Of a DNA stretch of 18,858 bases, positions 1 to 6,966 are shown piece after piece (position 1 is the stretch's first letter; each line of letters starts with the position of its first letter). Origin of the DNA: Tardiphaga sp. (GTDB taxonomy: Bacteria > Pseudomonadota > Alphaproteobacteria > Rhizobiales > Xanthobacteraceae); the NCBI GenBank assembly GCA_014377915.1, contig JACMOT010000321.1, forward strand, positions 1 through 18,858, given 5' to 3'. Made by a program: the position numbers and the translations under genes. The notes under the pieces were generated by a model. The model made no database searches. It worked only from the letters and a program-made list of their open reading frames with translations, and had not been told where the DNA came from.

Positions 1-46
1 AATTTTTCGCAAGACGGCGACCGCGTCGCCTCTGGAGCTTTCCGAT

Positions 47-538
47 ATGAGTCTCGATTCCGTCCGCGCCTTCTTCGCCGAACACGCCCCCGACGTCGCC
101 GTGATCGTTTCCGACAAGAGTTCAGCCACGGTGACGCTGGCCGCCGAGGCATTTGGCGTCGCACCTGAGCGGATCGCCAAGACCTTGTCGCTGCGGGTTG
201 GTGAACGCGTCGTGCTGGTCGTGACCAAGGGCACCGCCCGGCTCGACAACAAGAAGGCCAAGACCGCGTTCGGTGCCAAACCGCGCATGCTGGACGCCGG
301 TGAGGTGGTGTCGCTCACCGGTCATCCGGTCGGCGGCGTGTGCCCGTTCGGACTGGCGACGCCGCTGCCGGTGTTTTGCGACATCTCGCTGCGGGCTTTT
401 GACGAGGTGGTGCCGGCGGCGGGGTCGATCCATAGCGCGGTACGCATCACGCCCGAACGGATGGCGGCGCTGGTCAATGCCACCTGGGTGGATGTATGTC
501 AGGAACCGCAGCCCGAACAAATGACGGCGCCGGCCTGA
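47..538 (+). CDS. YbaK/EbsC-type aminoacyl-tRNA deacylase
   Basis: The 163-residue product matches the YbaK/ProX-type editing domain, a cytoplasmic family that hydrolyses mischarged aminoacyl-tRNAs in trans. Visible family marks are the conserved lysine in IAKTLSLR (K45), the basic stretch GTARLDNKKAKTAFG (about 62-76), and the GHPVGGVCPFGL loop (about 92-103), which corresponds to the usual GGVSPFG motif. The length is typical for a stand-alone domain. A GGAG at 33-36 lies about ten bases before the ATG and supports this start. The residues after about 150 look like a poorly conserved tail. The exact tRNA substrate (Cys-tRNA-Pro or other) cannot be told from the sequence. It stands alone, with a gene-poor stretch downstream. 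Confidence 0.9.
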   Translation: MSLDSVRAFFAEHAPDVAVIVSDKSSATVTLAAEAFGVAPERIAKTLSLRVGERVVLVVTKGTARLDNKKAKTAFGAKPRMLDAGEVVSLTGHPVGGVCPFGLATPLPVFCDISLRAFDEVVPAAGSIHSAVRITPERMAALVNATWVDVCQEPQPEQMTAPA

Positions 539-1009
539 ATGCGGCCGAGAATATTACACCACGATCAGGTCACGAAAGAGAACATGAGCGCTGCGCTAGC
601 CATAGCGGCAGTGCTCCTGTCGCTATTTTCGTCGGGGTCTCGACAGTGCCACCATGGCGCATGATGTTCGGGATGCGGCTCAATTCGGGCTGCGGCCAGC
701 ATCACGCGCTGCGCGAACCGGACGAAAACGATGCGCTCGAAAAGCCCCCAGCCGCGTTCACCGATGGCCCGGACCTGGCAATGGCTGGCGTCCGTGACGG
801 CGATCGCTGCCGCCGGCCTCCACGCCGCCGGCGCGTAACAGGCAGGTTTCTTCTCCCGCCAACTCAGGATACTCTGGCTCGTCATCATGTCCGATGAGAT
901 GCGTCTGCATGGCAGCAGGTTGCATCGGGAGCCCGCGTTATCTTTATGTTGAAGGTATTTCGCTACGATCATGGATCGATCGCGACGACCTTATCGGAGA
1001 TGCCCGGAC
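539..1009. other. Gene-poor stretch, no supported gene
   Basis: About 470 bases hold no convincing gene. Open frames exist on both strands (496-897 plus, 565-972 minus), but their translations are rich in Arg, His and Pro with no recognisable motif, as expected of chance frames in GC-rich DNA. A 35-codon frame at 731-838 carries a short hydrophobic run (ASVTAIAAAGLHAAGA) but has no clear ribosome binding site. Another tiny frame from 583 starts MSAALAIAAVLLSLF and soon stops. These could be scraps of old genes; nothing more can be supported. Confidence 0.5.
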
Positions 1010-1525
1010 ATGCGGCTCTTGCCTATCAGTGATGCCGACAAATCCTGGATTTCCCTGAAGTCGCAATGGCGCAAGATCGCCGAGGCCGCCGAGGAGGATT
1101 TCTCGACCTATGCGATCGGCACGTTCGCGGCGCTGGAGCCGCAGATGCAAGGCGGCAAGGGCGGCCTCTATGGACTGTATGAAGGCTCTGTCCCGCACGC
1201 CTTCTGCCAGGTTAACAAGCTGTTGATGAGCAAGTTCGAGGGGCCGCTGCTGCGGGCCCGCTTCATGGCGGTTTCGCCGCTATACGATTTCGGTACCGAG
1301 GATCTCGGCAAATACGGCCAGCTCCTGATCGAACTTTTTTCCGGCATCGTCTGGCTGGCCCACAATACCATGACCGCCAACCACGTATTCTTTCATCTGC
1401 GCAGCCCGGCCGATGCTCAATTTCTGGCGCCGCTGCGAATGGCAGCGCCGAACTCGCCGTTCGAACGCTTTGCGATCAAGGGCGCCTGGGTCGAATGCGA
1501 CCTCAAGAACCGCGAGCCGAGCTAA
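1010..1525 (+). CDS. Hypothetical protein, 171 aa
   Basis: I do not recognise the family. The frame is open from 971, but the ATG at 1010 is preferred because a CGGAGA sequence (995-1000) sits at the right distance before it and residues upstream of it look non-coding. The product begins MRLLPISDADKSW, is mixed alpha/beta in character, and contains a stretch GKYGQLLIELFSGIVWLAHN (around residues 104-123) followed by HVFFHLRSPADAQFLAPLR. No signal peptide or membrane segment is obvious. It reads like a genuine globular protein, with aromatic residues spread throughout. It is followed at once by non-coding DNA and an amidase remnant, so it gives no operon clue. Confidence 0.7.
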   Translation: MRLLPISDADKSWISLKSQWRKIAEAAEEDFSTYAIGTFAALEPQMQGGKGGLYGLYEGSVPHAFCQVNKLLMSKFEGPLLRARFMAVSPLYDFGTEDLGKYGQLLIELFSGIVWLAHNTMTANHVFFHLRSPADAQFLAPLRMAAPNSPFERFAIKGAWVECDLKNREPS

Positions 1526-1659
1526 TTCGCGAGCTTGCAGCCCAGGTTTCGCGCAACGGCTGCCGCCGCGGCGTCCAGAACCTGCCGGTTTTGTCGTCTT
1601 GCATGCGCCGCCAAATCGGCATCCCCTGCCGCTACTTGACCGATATAATCTCGCTGCTG

Positions 1660-1916
1660 ATCGAGAAGGCACTCACGGTCGCGCCCTATCCGGCGATCAA
1701 GCACGGTACCGCCTTCGAGGACGATATCCGCAAGAGCTCGGCTCTACCCAGATGTACAATCTGACCGGCTGGCCGTCGGTCACCGTCCGCGTCGGCACTT
1801 CACCGGAGGGCCTGCCGCTCGGCGTACAGGTCGCGGCGCGGCCTTGGCGCGAGGATGTCGCGCTGGCGCTGGCGGCGCATCTGGAGAACACCTTTGGTGG
1901 CTGGAAGATGCCTACC
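1660..1916 (+). pseudogene. Amidase-signature enzyme, C-terminal remnant
   Basis: Two frames together spell the C-terminal end of an amidase-signature hydrolase. One frame gives LTVAPYPAIKHGTAFEDDIRK (about 1675-1737). After a frameshift near 1740, the next frame gives TQMYNLTGWPSVTVRVG and then GLPLGVQVAARPWREDVALALAAHLE, ending GGWKMP near 1914. These are typical of the last part of such enzymes (family knowledge). The catalytic Lys-Ser-Ser region, which lies in the N-terminal half, is absent upstream: 1526-1660 has no recognisable amidase sequence. The second frame also runs without a stop into the next gene's start region. The gene is therefore both truncated and frameshifted. It is distinct from the intact amidase at 10932-12356, whose C-terminal sequence differs. 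Confidence 0.75.
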
Positions 1917-2018
1917 CCGTGTAAGCGGGGCCATAGCGGATATTCCTTCTTTCGTCGGCCGAGAGGAAAAGAGCCGCGGGTGCTTATCTTGCCGGAGCGG
2001 CGCGGCAATGGTAGCCAA

Positions 2019-2039
2019 GTTGTACGATGACCATACAAC
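2019..2039 (+). promoter_or_regulatory. Candidate operator of the GntR-family regulator
   Basis: The sequence is GTTGTA, nine bases, then TACAAC: perfect six-base inverted arms. It overlaps the regulator's ATG at 2027. FadR-type GntR regulators bind short palindromes of this kind, often at their own gene (family knowledge). The 16-nt core AAGTTGTACGATGACC (2017-2032) occurs again at 6159-6174 upstream of the TRAP operon. Autoregulation is inferred. Confidence 0.6.
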
Positions 2040-2809
2040 AAAAGCTCAAACCCGCGCCCAAGAAATCCGGTGGCGAGACGCCGGCTCTGCTACGACCGAT
2101 TAATCCGGTGCGGCGGCGCACCGAGGACGTAGTCGAGCGTATCGCCGCGCAGATCAGCGAGGGACAATTGCCCGCCGGCGCCCGGCTGCCGACCGAGCAG
2201 GCCATGATGGCGGCGATGGGGGTCAGCCGCACCGTGGTACGCGAGGCGATCTCGGCGCTGCGCGCGCGCGGCCTGGTGACGACACGGCAGGGCGCCGGCG
2301 CCTTCGTCCACGCCGATCCCAACCAGCAGCCTTACGCAATCGACCCCGACGGGCTGGGTTCGCTCGGCAGCGTGATCGAGATCCTCGAACTGCGCACCGC
2401 CGTGGAGATCGAGGCCGCGGCCTTTGCCGCCGAGCGGGCCAGTGCCGCGCAGTTGAAGGCAATCGCCAAAGCCGCGGCCACCTTCAACCGTGCCATCAGC
2501 AATGGCGACCGCGCGGTCAAGGAAGATTTTGATTTTCACTTTGCGATCGCCATCGCAACGCAGAATTCGCGTTTCGTCGGATTCCTCGAATTCCTCGGCG
2601 GGCTGATCATTCCGCGTCAGAGTATCCGGACTTTTGAAGGCAACGCCGAATTACAAAAACGCTATCTCGAAAGCGTCGAGCGCGAACATCAGTCGATCGT
2701 CGACGCCATTTCTGCCCGCTCGCCCCGCAAGGCGCGCGACGCGATGCGCCGACATCTGCTCAACGGCAAGGAACGCTACCGGCGGCTGGCTAACGGCTCG
2801 CCCGTTTAG
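2027..2809 (+). CDS. FadR/GntR-family transcriptional regulator (FCD domain)
   Basis: The 260-residue product has an N-terminal winged helix-turn-helix (about 32-95), including the typical stretch LPTEQAMMAAMGVSRTVVREAISAL and the wing TTRQGAGAFV. A C-terminal FCD ligand-binding domain follows (about 113-250). Likely metal or ligand residues of the FCD fold are visible: D167 and H171 in EDFDFHFAIA, H221 in EREHQSIVDAI, and H243 in RRHLL. Such proteins usually repress uptake and breakdown genes for organic or sugar acids until an effector binds. It lies next to a TRAP transporter operon on the other strand and shares an operator-like sequence with it. The start is uncertain: the ATG lies inside the operator and has no clear ribosome binding site, so a leaderless transcript or a GTG start at 2108 is possible. 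Confidence 0.9.
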   Translation: MTIQQKLKPAPKKSGGETPALLRPINPVRRRTEDVVERIAAQISEGQLPAGARLPTEQAMMAAMGVSRTVVREAISALRARGLVTTRQGAGAFVHADPNQQPYAIDPDGLGSLGSVIEILELRTAVEIEAAAFAAERASAAQLKAIAKAAATFNRAISNGDRAVKEDFDFHFAIAIATQNSRFVGFLEFLGGLIIPRQSIRTFEGNAELQKRYLESVEREHQSIVDAISARSPRKARDAMRRHLLNGKERYRRLANGSPV

Positions 2810-2814
2810 CATAC

Positions 2815-2935
2815 GTCATTGCGAGCAGCCCTTGCGACGAAGCAATCCGGTCTTTCTCCGCGACTTTATGGATTGCCGCGTCGCGGAGTTTATCATCGGG
2901 CCGGCGAAGCCGGCCCGATGACTCCTCGCAATGAC
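2815..2935. repeat. MITE-like inverted-repeat element, copy 1 (with internal hairpin)
   Basis: The element is bounded by perfect inverted ends, GTCATTGCGAG and CTCGCAATGAC. Inside, TCATCGGGCCGGC, a GAA loop and its exact complement form a 13-bp hairpin at 2893-2921. Related copies lie at 14676-14764 and 17076-17199. It sits between the convergent ends of the regulator and dctM, where its hairpin could stop transcription from both sides (inference). Confidence 0.85.
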
Positions 2936-2952
2936 GTGGAGAAGCCGCGGCC

Positions 2953-4245
2953 TCATCGAAACCCGAATGCGTGCGGCAGGGCCATCGAGGACCATGGCAC
3001 ATAGGTCACCAGCATCAAGACCGCGAACATCACGTAATAAAACGGCCAGATGCCGCGCATCACCTCGTCCACCGAGACCTTGCCGATCGCGCAGCCGACA
3101 AACAAAGTGGTGCCGACCGGCGGCGTCAGCAGGCCGATGCCGAGGTTGAGCAGCATCACGATGCCGAAATGCACGGGGTCGATGCCGAAATTCTTCACCA
3201 CCGGCAGCAGGATCGGCGTGCAGATCAACAGCAGCGGCGCCAGATCGAGCGCGGTGCCGAGCACGAGCAGCATGATGTTGAGCCACATCAGCAGCACATA
3301 TTTGTTCGATGAAATAGCGACGAAGAATTCAGTCATCTTCGCCGGCATCTGCATCAGCGCCGCGACATAGCCGAAACACGACGCGGTCGCCACCAAGGTC
3401 AGCACCATCGCCACCGTCTGCAGGGTGCGATAGGTCAGCATCGGCAGTTCTGACCATTTATAGTCGCGGTAGATGAACATGGTGACGAAGAACGCCCAGA
3501 CGCAGGCCACCGCGCCGGCCTCGATCGGCGTGAATACCCCGGTCAGGATGCCACCGAGCACGATCACCAAGGTGATAATCCCCCAAGTCGCGTCACCCAG
3601 CATTTTCAGCGCCTGCCGGATCGGCACCGGCTCGCCCTTGGGATGGCCGTCGCGATAGGCGAAATACAGGCATAGCAGCATGATCGAGAAGCCGAGCAGC
3701 AGCCCGGGGACGATGCCGGCCAGAAACAGGCTGGTGATCGAGACGACGCCGCCGGTGGCCAGCGAGTAGATCACCGCATTGTGGCTCGGTGGCACCAGGA
3801 TCGCCTGCACTGAGGCGGAGATCGTGACGTTGGTGGCGAAAACCCGCGGATAGCCCTTGGCTGCCATCTGCGGAATCATGACCGAACCGATCGCTGAAGT
3901 GTCGGCCACCGAGGATCCAGAGATACCGCTCATGATGGTGGTGGCAAGAATATTGACCTGCGACAGCCCGCCGCGAATCCGGGTGAAGCCGACCACCACG
4001 GCGGCGAAATCCACCAGCCGCCGTGCCATGCCGCCTTCCGCCATGATGGCACCCGCCAGCACGAAGAACGGCACCGTCAACATCGACACCTTGCCGACAC
4101 CGCTGGAGAGCTGCTGCATCACCGCCGCGACCGGCAGGTCGATCCACAGCGCGCCGACCAGCGCCGCCAGCGCCAGCGCGAAGGCGATCGGCATGCCAAT
4201 GGCGAAAAAAAGACACATGCTGAGCAGTAGAACGGCGATGTCCAT
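2953..4245 (-). CDS. dctM: TRAP transporter large permease subunit, DctM type
   Basis: The 430-residue product is hydrophobic throughout, with about a dozen predicted membrane segments. It shows the family stretch NILATTIMSGISGSSVADTSAIGSVMIPQM (about 99-128) and late segments such as LNLGIGLLTPPVGTTLFVGCAIG. The length matches DctM subunits. With DctQ it forms the inner-membrane channel of a tripartite ATP-independent periplasmic transporter, which uses an ion gradient to import organic acids delivered by the DctP protein. It is the last gene of the operon, 43 bases after dctQ, and ends just before the repeat at 2815-2935. The ribosome binding site (AAAGAAAA) is weak, so translation may depend on dctQ. 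The substrate is not readable from this subunit. Confidence 0.95.
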   Translation of the reverse strand: MDIAVLLLSMCLFFAIGMPIAFALALAALVGALWIDLPVAAVMQQLSSGVGKVSMLTVPFFVLAGAIMAEGGMARRLVDFAAVVVGFTRIRGGLSQVNILATTIMSGISGSSVADTSAIGSVMIPQMAAKGYPRVFATNVTISASVQAILVPPSHNAVIYSLATGGVVSITSLFLAGIVPGLLLGFSIMLLCLYFAYRDGHPKGEPVPIRQALKMLGDATWGIITLVIVLGGILTGVFTPIEAGAVACVWAFFVTMFIYRDYKWSELPMLTYRTLQTVAMVLTLVATASCFGYVAALMQMPAKMTEFFVAISSNKYVLLMWLNIMLLVLGTALDLAPLLLICTPILLPVVKNFGIDPVHFGIVMLLNLGIGLLTPPVGTTLFVGCAIGKVSVDEVMRGIWPFYYVMFAVLMLVTYVPWSSMALPHAFGFR

Positions 4246-4288
4246 CGTGGTTTTCTTTATCTTGCTTGAGGACTAGTGCGGCGGCGAG

Positions 4289-4864
4289 CTATTCAAAGGC
4301 GACATGGGAGTCACTGCCATCCTGCGGCGGCGGACCTATCGTGAGCCGCTCCACCACGAACAGGAACATCATCGCGCCGGAGATCGGAATCGGCAGATAG
4401 GTGATGCCGACCGACAGCGCCGGGAATTCGTCGACTGAATTGCCCCAGGTCGCCAGCACCAGCTTCATGCCCCAGATCATCATGAACAACGCCATCGCCG
4501 CCATCAGCAGTTCGCTGATGAAGGCAGCGCCGACGCGCATTCGCGGTGACAGCAGATTGGTGCCGACCGTCATGTTCATATGGATGCGCTGCCGATAGCA
4601 GTTTGCAGCGCCGATAAAGGTAACTGCGACGGTCAGCAGCACCGCTAGCGGCTCCGGCCACGATGCCGCACTATTGAGAATATAGCGGGTGTAGACCGCC
4701 CACGGGATGATTGCCGAAATCAGTACCAGCGCGATGCAGGAGATAACCGCGCCGCTCCAGTACAGCGCATCCATCGTTCGGCGGAAGGCCGCGGCGGCGC
4801 CATGGCCCGCGGCTTCATCACGTGGCCGGGAGATGATGGGCAGTTTTGAAAGAACGTCGGACAT
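4289..4864 (-). CDS. dctQ: TRAP transporter small permease subunit, DctQ type
   Basis: The 191-residue product has a polar N-terminal tail of about 30 residues and then four hydrophobic segments, as expected for DctQ. The second segment carries the family-like stretch WPEPLAVLLTVAVTFIGAA (about 69-87), followed by a polar loop CYRQRIHMNM. A GAGG sequence lies just before the ATG. DctQ pairs with DctM in the inner membrane of a TRAP importer. It lies downstream of dctP, from which it is separated by about 150 bases containing an inverted-repeat element, and 43 bases upstream of dctM. The identification rests on the topology and the neighbouring genes, as this subunit is poorly conserved. Confidence 0.92.
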   Translation of the reverse strand: MSDVLSKLPIISRPRDEAAGHGAAAAFRRTMDALYWSGAVISCIALVLISAIIPWAVYTRYILNSAASWPEPLAVLLTVAVTFIGAANCYRQRIHMNMTVGTNLLSPRMRVGAAFISELLMAAMALFMMIWGMKLVLATWGNSVDEFPALSVGITYLPIPISGAMMFLFVVERLTIGPPPQDGSDSHVAFE

Positions 4865-4888
4865 GCAGACCTCAGGATCACTCGGTTC

Positions 4889-5003
4889 TCATTCCGGCGT
4901 ACGAGCCGCGGCAGCGGCGATTGAACCCGGAACCTCGAGACGTTCAAAACATCTCCGGATTCCGGATTCGCGGCCGGCAGGCTCCGCCCGCGCCCCGGAA
5001 TGA
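4889..5003. repeat. Second-type inverted-repeat element between dctP and dctQ
   Basis: The stretch is framed by TCATTCCGG and CCGGAATGA, perfect nine-base inverted ends. Its interior includes GGCAGGCTCCGCCC and a run CTCCGGATTCCGGATTCGCGG. It differs in sequence from the element type at 2815-2935. It occupies nearly all of the space between two genes of one operon. Confidence 0.65.
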
Positions 5004-5013
5004 CGGTGATGGA

Positions 5014-6018
5014 CTAACCCACCGCGGCGATGCGCTTGGTCATCTCGGCATATTTGGCGCCATACTTATCCCACACCGGCTTCACCGCTTCCTGGAACGG
5101 CTTCTTGTCGATCGTAGTGATGACGTCGGTGCCGACTTCCTTCATCTTGTCGAGCGCGGTCTTCTCGGCCTCGTACCACAACACCCGCTGTTCGGCCTGT
5201 GCCTCGCGGCCAAACTTCTTCACCAGCACCTGATCGTCCTTCGACAGCTTGTCCCAGGAGGCTTTCGAGAACACCAGCAGTTCGGGTATGATCAGGTGCT
5301 CGGTCATCGAGAAGTACTTGGCGACCTGATAGTGGTTCTGCGCCACGAAGGATGGCAGGTTGTTCTCGGCGCCGTCGACCACGCCGGTCTGCATCGCACT
5401 ATAGACCTGATCAAAGCCCATCGCGATGCCGTTGCCGCCGAGCGCGTTCATGGTGTCGATGAACAACGGATTGCCGATCATCCGGATCTTCAGGCCCTTG
5501 AGGTCGGCGATAGTCCTGATCGGGCGCTTACTGTTGTAGATGTTGCGCGAGCCGGCGTTCATCCAGCCGAGCGCGACCAGCCCGGTCTTCTGGTTGGCCG
5601 TGATCTTGTCGAGCAGCTCGGTGCCGATCTCGCCGTCGAGCACGGCTTCCATGTGCCGGGCGTCGCGGAACACGAACGGCATGTTGAAGACGTTGACGTC
5701 ATCGACCACCGGGCCGACGGCGCCAACCGAGATGCGCGCGATCTGCAGCGCGCCGACCTGGGCCTGCTCGATGGCTTCCTTCTCGCCGCCAAGCTGCATC
5801 GAGGGAAACATCTGGATGGTGAGGCGGCCATTGGTGGCGGCGTCCAGCTTCTTGCCCATCTTTATCACGGATTCCACCGTGGGATAGCCGAGCGGGTGGA
5901 CGTCGGACGCCTTCAGCACCATTTTGCTCTGGGCGAGTGCGGGGGTGAGGCGACCGAGGCCAGCGGCGCCGAGTCCCAGCGCGGCGAGGCCGCCCGTGAC
6001 GACATCTCTTCTTCTCAT
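5014..6018 (-). CDS. dctP: TRAP transporter periplasmic substrate-binding protein, DctP type
   Basis: The 334-residue product begins with a signal sequence, MRRRDVVTGGLAALGLGAAG..TPALAQS, whose RRRD start suggests export by the Tat route. The mature protein has typical DctP marks: GRLTIQMFPSMQLGGEKEAIEQAQVG (about 64-89), FNMPFVFRD, the ligand-contact region LKGLKIRMIGNPLF (conserved Arg), and MQTGVVDGAENN. It captures an organic acid, probably a carboxylate, in the periplasm and passes it to DctQM. A strong GGGAGG precedes the ATG. It is the first gene of the operon. A candidate promoter and an operator shared with the nearby GntR regulator lie upstream. The substrate cannot be named from sequence alone; dicarboxylates and sugar acids are the usual ones for this family. 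Confidence 0.95.
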   Translation of the reverse strand: MRRRDVVTGGLAALGLGAAGLGRLTPALAQSKMVLKASDVHPLGYPTVESVIKMGKKLDAATNGRLTIQMFPSMQLGGEKEAIEQAQVGALQIARISVGAVGPVVDDVNVFNMPFVFRDARHMEAVLDGEIGTELLDKITANQKTGLVALGWMNAGSRNIYNSKRPIRTIADLKGLKIRMIGNPLFIDTMNALGGNGIAMGFDQVYSAMQTGVVDGAENNLPSFVAQNHYQVAKYFSMTEHLIIPELLVFSKASWDKLSKDDQVLVKKFGREAQAEQRVLWYEAEKTALDKMKEVGTDVITTIDKKPFQEAVKPVWDKYGAKYAEMTKRIAAVG

Positions 6019-6102
6019 GGACGAAATCCTCCCTGTGAATTTCCTGAGTCCGGCACTTTGGCCGGTTATTTGGTTCGCCCCTTAGGGGTCGACTTTGCTA
6101 GC

Positions 6103-6131
6103 AGTGTAGGAGCGCCCGGGCGCGTCGTCTA
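6103..6131 (-). promoter_or_regulatory. Candidate sigma-70-type promoter of dctPQM
   Basis: Read on the minus strand, TAGACG, a 17-base spacer and TACACT resemble -35 and -10 boxes (four of six in the first). They lie about 90 bases before the dctP start and downstream of the operator-like site. This is a weak match in GC-rich DNA and is only a candidate. Confidence 0.35.
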
Positions 6132-6153
6132 TTCGCTTCGTCGATCGGGCGGG

Positions 6154-6180
6154 TCATAAAGTTGTACGATGACCCGACAT
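6154..6180 (-). promoter_or_regulatory. Candidate operator upstream of the TRAP operon
   Basis: AAGTTGTACGATGACC (6159-6174) is identical to the sequence at 2017-2032 over the start of the GntR regulator. Here the right arm of the TTGTA..TACAA palindrome is degraded, but a different inverted pair, GGTCAT (6152-6157) and ATGACC (6169-6174), surrounds the core. Control of dctPQM by the regulator is inferred. Confidence 0.55.
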
Positions 6181-6328
6181 CTAGCACCGGCGCGCCGGAC
6201 GGACAAGCTCGGACCGCGCAAAGCGAGGTGGACTAAAGTTGAGGGCCTGGAGCTGATACGACGGCATTCCGGCTGTGTCCCGGCGGCGCAGTGCACTGCG
6301 TCCGGGGAACGGATGCGTAGGCGCGGTT

Positions 6329-6859
6329 CTAAGCGACCTGCGATCGCGCGGCGTACACCGACATCCACCAGGCGTCGAGCGCCGCGCGCTCGCAGGACAA
6401 TTGCGTCGCCATGCCGTCGGAGAAACTGGCCCAGTCCGCCAACCGCGCCACCGGGACCGCGATGATAACGGGAATATCTGCGCTGAGCGCGCGCTCGATC
6501 AGATAGGACAGGCCCTTGCCATCGCGTTCCTGGCGGCCGAAGCGGTTGATGATGACCAGATCGGCGCCTTCGTCGATCGCGTTCGCCACCTGGATGCCCG
6601 CGTCGAGCAACTGGCCAAGGTCGAGCTTGCAGCCGGTCGCGCCTGGACCGAGGTTCTGAAACAGCCGGATCGTATGGCCATTATGGACCAGCAACGCCGA
6701 GAGTTGCGGAGCACCGCCGCTGGCATCGCCAAGCTGCACCAGACCGACCGCGCGGCAACCGCGCGCGTTCAGATCAGCCGCAAACCCGCGTAGCATCGCG
6801 TCGGGATCCTGGCTGTCGTCATAGACCAGCGCGGCGAGGGTGGAGAACATGTCAGACAT
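6329..6859 (-). CDS. DUF2478-like protein
   Basis: The 176-residue product resembles DUF2478 proteins. It has an N-terminal strand LAALVYDD, then ARGCRAVGLVQLGD, and later the family-like stretch TGCKLDLGQLLDAG followed by ADLVIINRFGRQERDGKGL. A C-terminal part IPVIIAVPVARLADW follows. I recall this family as often found near molybdate uptake or cofactor genes and as related in fold to P-loop NTPases, but no Walker A motif is visible here and no molybdate transporter is adjacent. The frame is open from 6895. The ATG at 6859 is preferred because a CGGA sequence sits five bases before it, although one at 6850 is possible. It follows wrbA on the same strand, across a strong palindrome, so it may be transcribed separately. 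Confidence 0.7.
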   Translation of the reverse strand: MSDMFSTLAALVYDDSQDPDAMLRGFAADLNARGCRAVGLVQLGDASGGAPQLSALLVHNGHTIRLFQNLGPGATGCKLDLGQLLDAGIQVANAIDEGADLVIINRFGRQERDGKGLSYLIERALSADIPVIIAVPVARLADWASFSDGMATQLSCERAALDAWWMSVYAARSQVA

Positions 6860-6906
6860 TGTTCCGACCATGCTGCGCCGGAGCAAAAAAATCAACGCGG
6901 GTGGAC

Positions 6907-6941
6907 GAACCGACAGTCATGCCTGGCATGACTGTCGGTTC
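6907..6941. terminator. Perfect 35-bp palindrome between wrbA and the DUF2478-like gene
   Basis: GAACCGACAGTCATGCC, one central base (6924), and its exact 17-base complement form an uninterrupted stem. Read on the minus strand, it lies just after the wrbA stop and is followed 13 bases later by a run of seven T. It may act as a terminator for wrbA, but the gap to the T run and the nearly absent loop are unusual, so an operator or a repeat-derived structure is also possible. Confidence 0.5.
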
Positions 6942-6966
6942 CAGCCATCGAGCGATAGTCTATGCC

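Larger units (their letters stand above)
6019..6328. other. Non-coding region upstream of dctP
   Basis: About 310 bases lie between the start of dctP and the end of the DUF2478-like gene. They hold the dctP ribosome binding site, a candidate promoter (6103-6131), an operator-like site (6154-6180), and a degenerate piece of repeat-like sequence around 6275-6307. The plus-strand frame at 6169-6465 looks like a chance frame. Confidence 0.6.

Noticed and set aside
731..838. A 35-codon frame with a short hydrophobic stretch
   Set aside because: It has no clear ribosome binding site and lies in a stretch where all frames look random. It could be a small membrane peptide, but the sequence does not support it enough.
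1522..1704. A 60-codon minus-strand frame after the hypothetical gene
   Set aside because: It has no motif and no ribosome binding site, and its 3' part overlaps the amidase remnant in antisense.
4846..6159. A 437-codon open frame on the plus strand
   Set aside because: It is antisense to dctP. The product is rich in His, Arg and Asp without motifs, and dctP is clearly the real gene.
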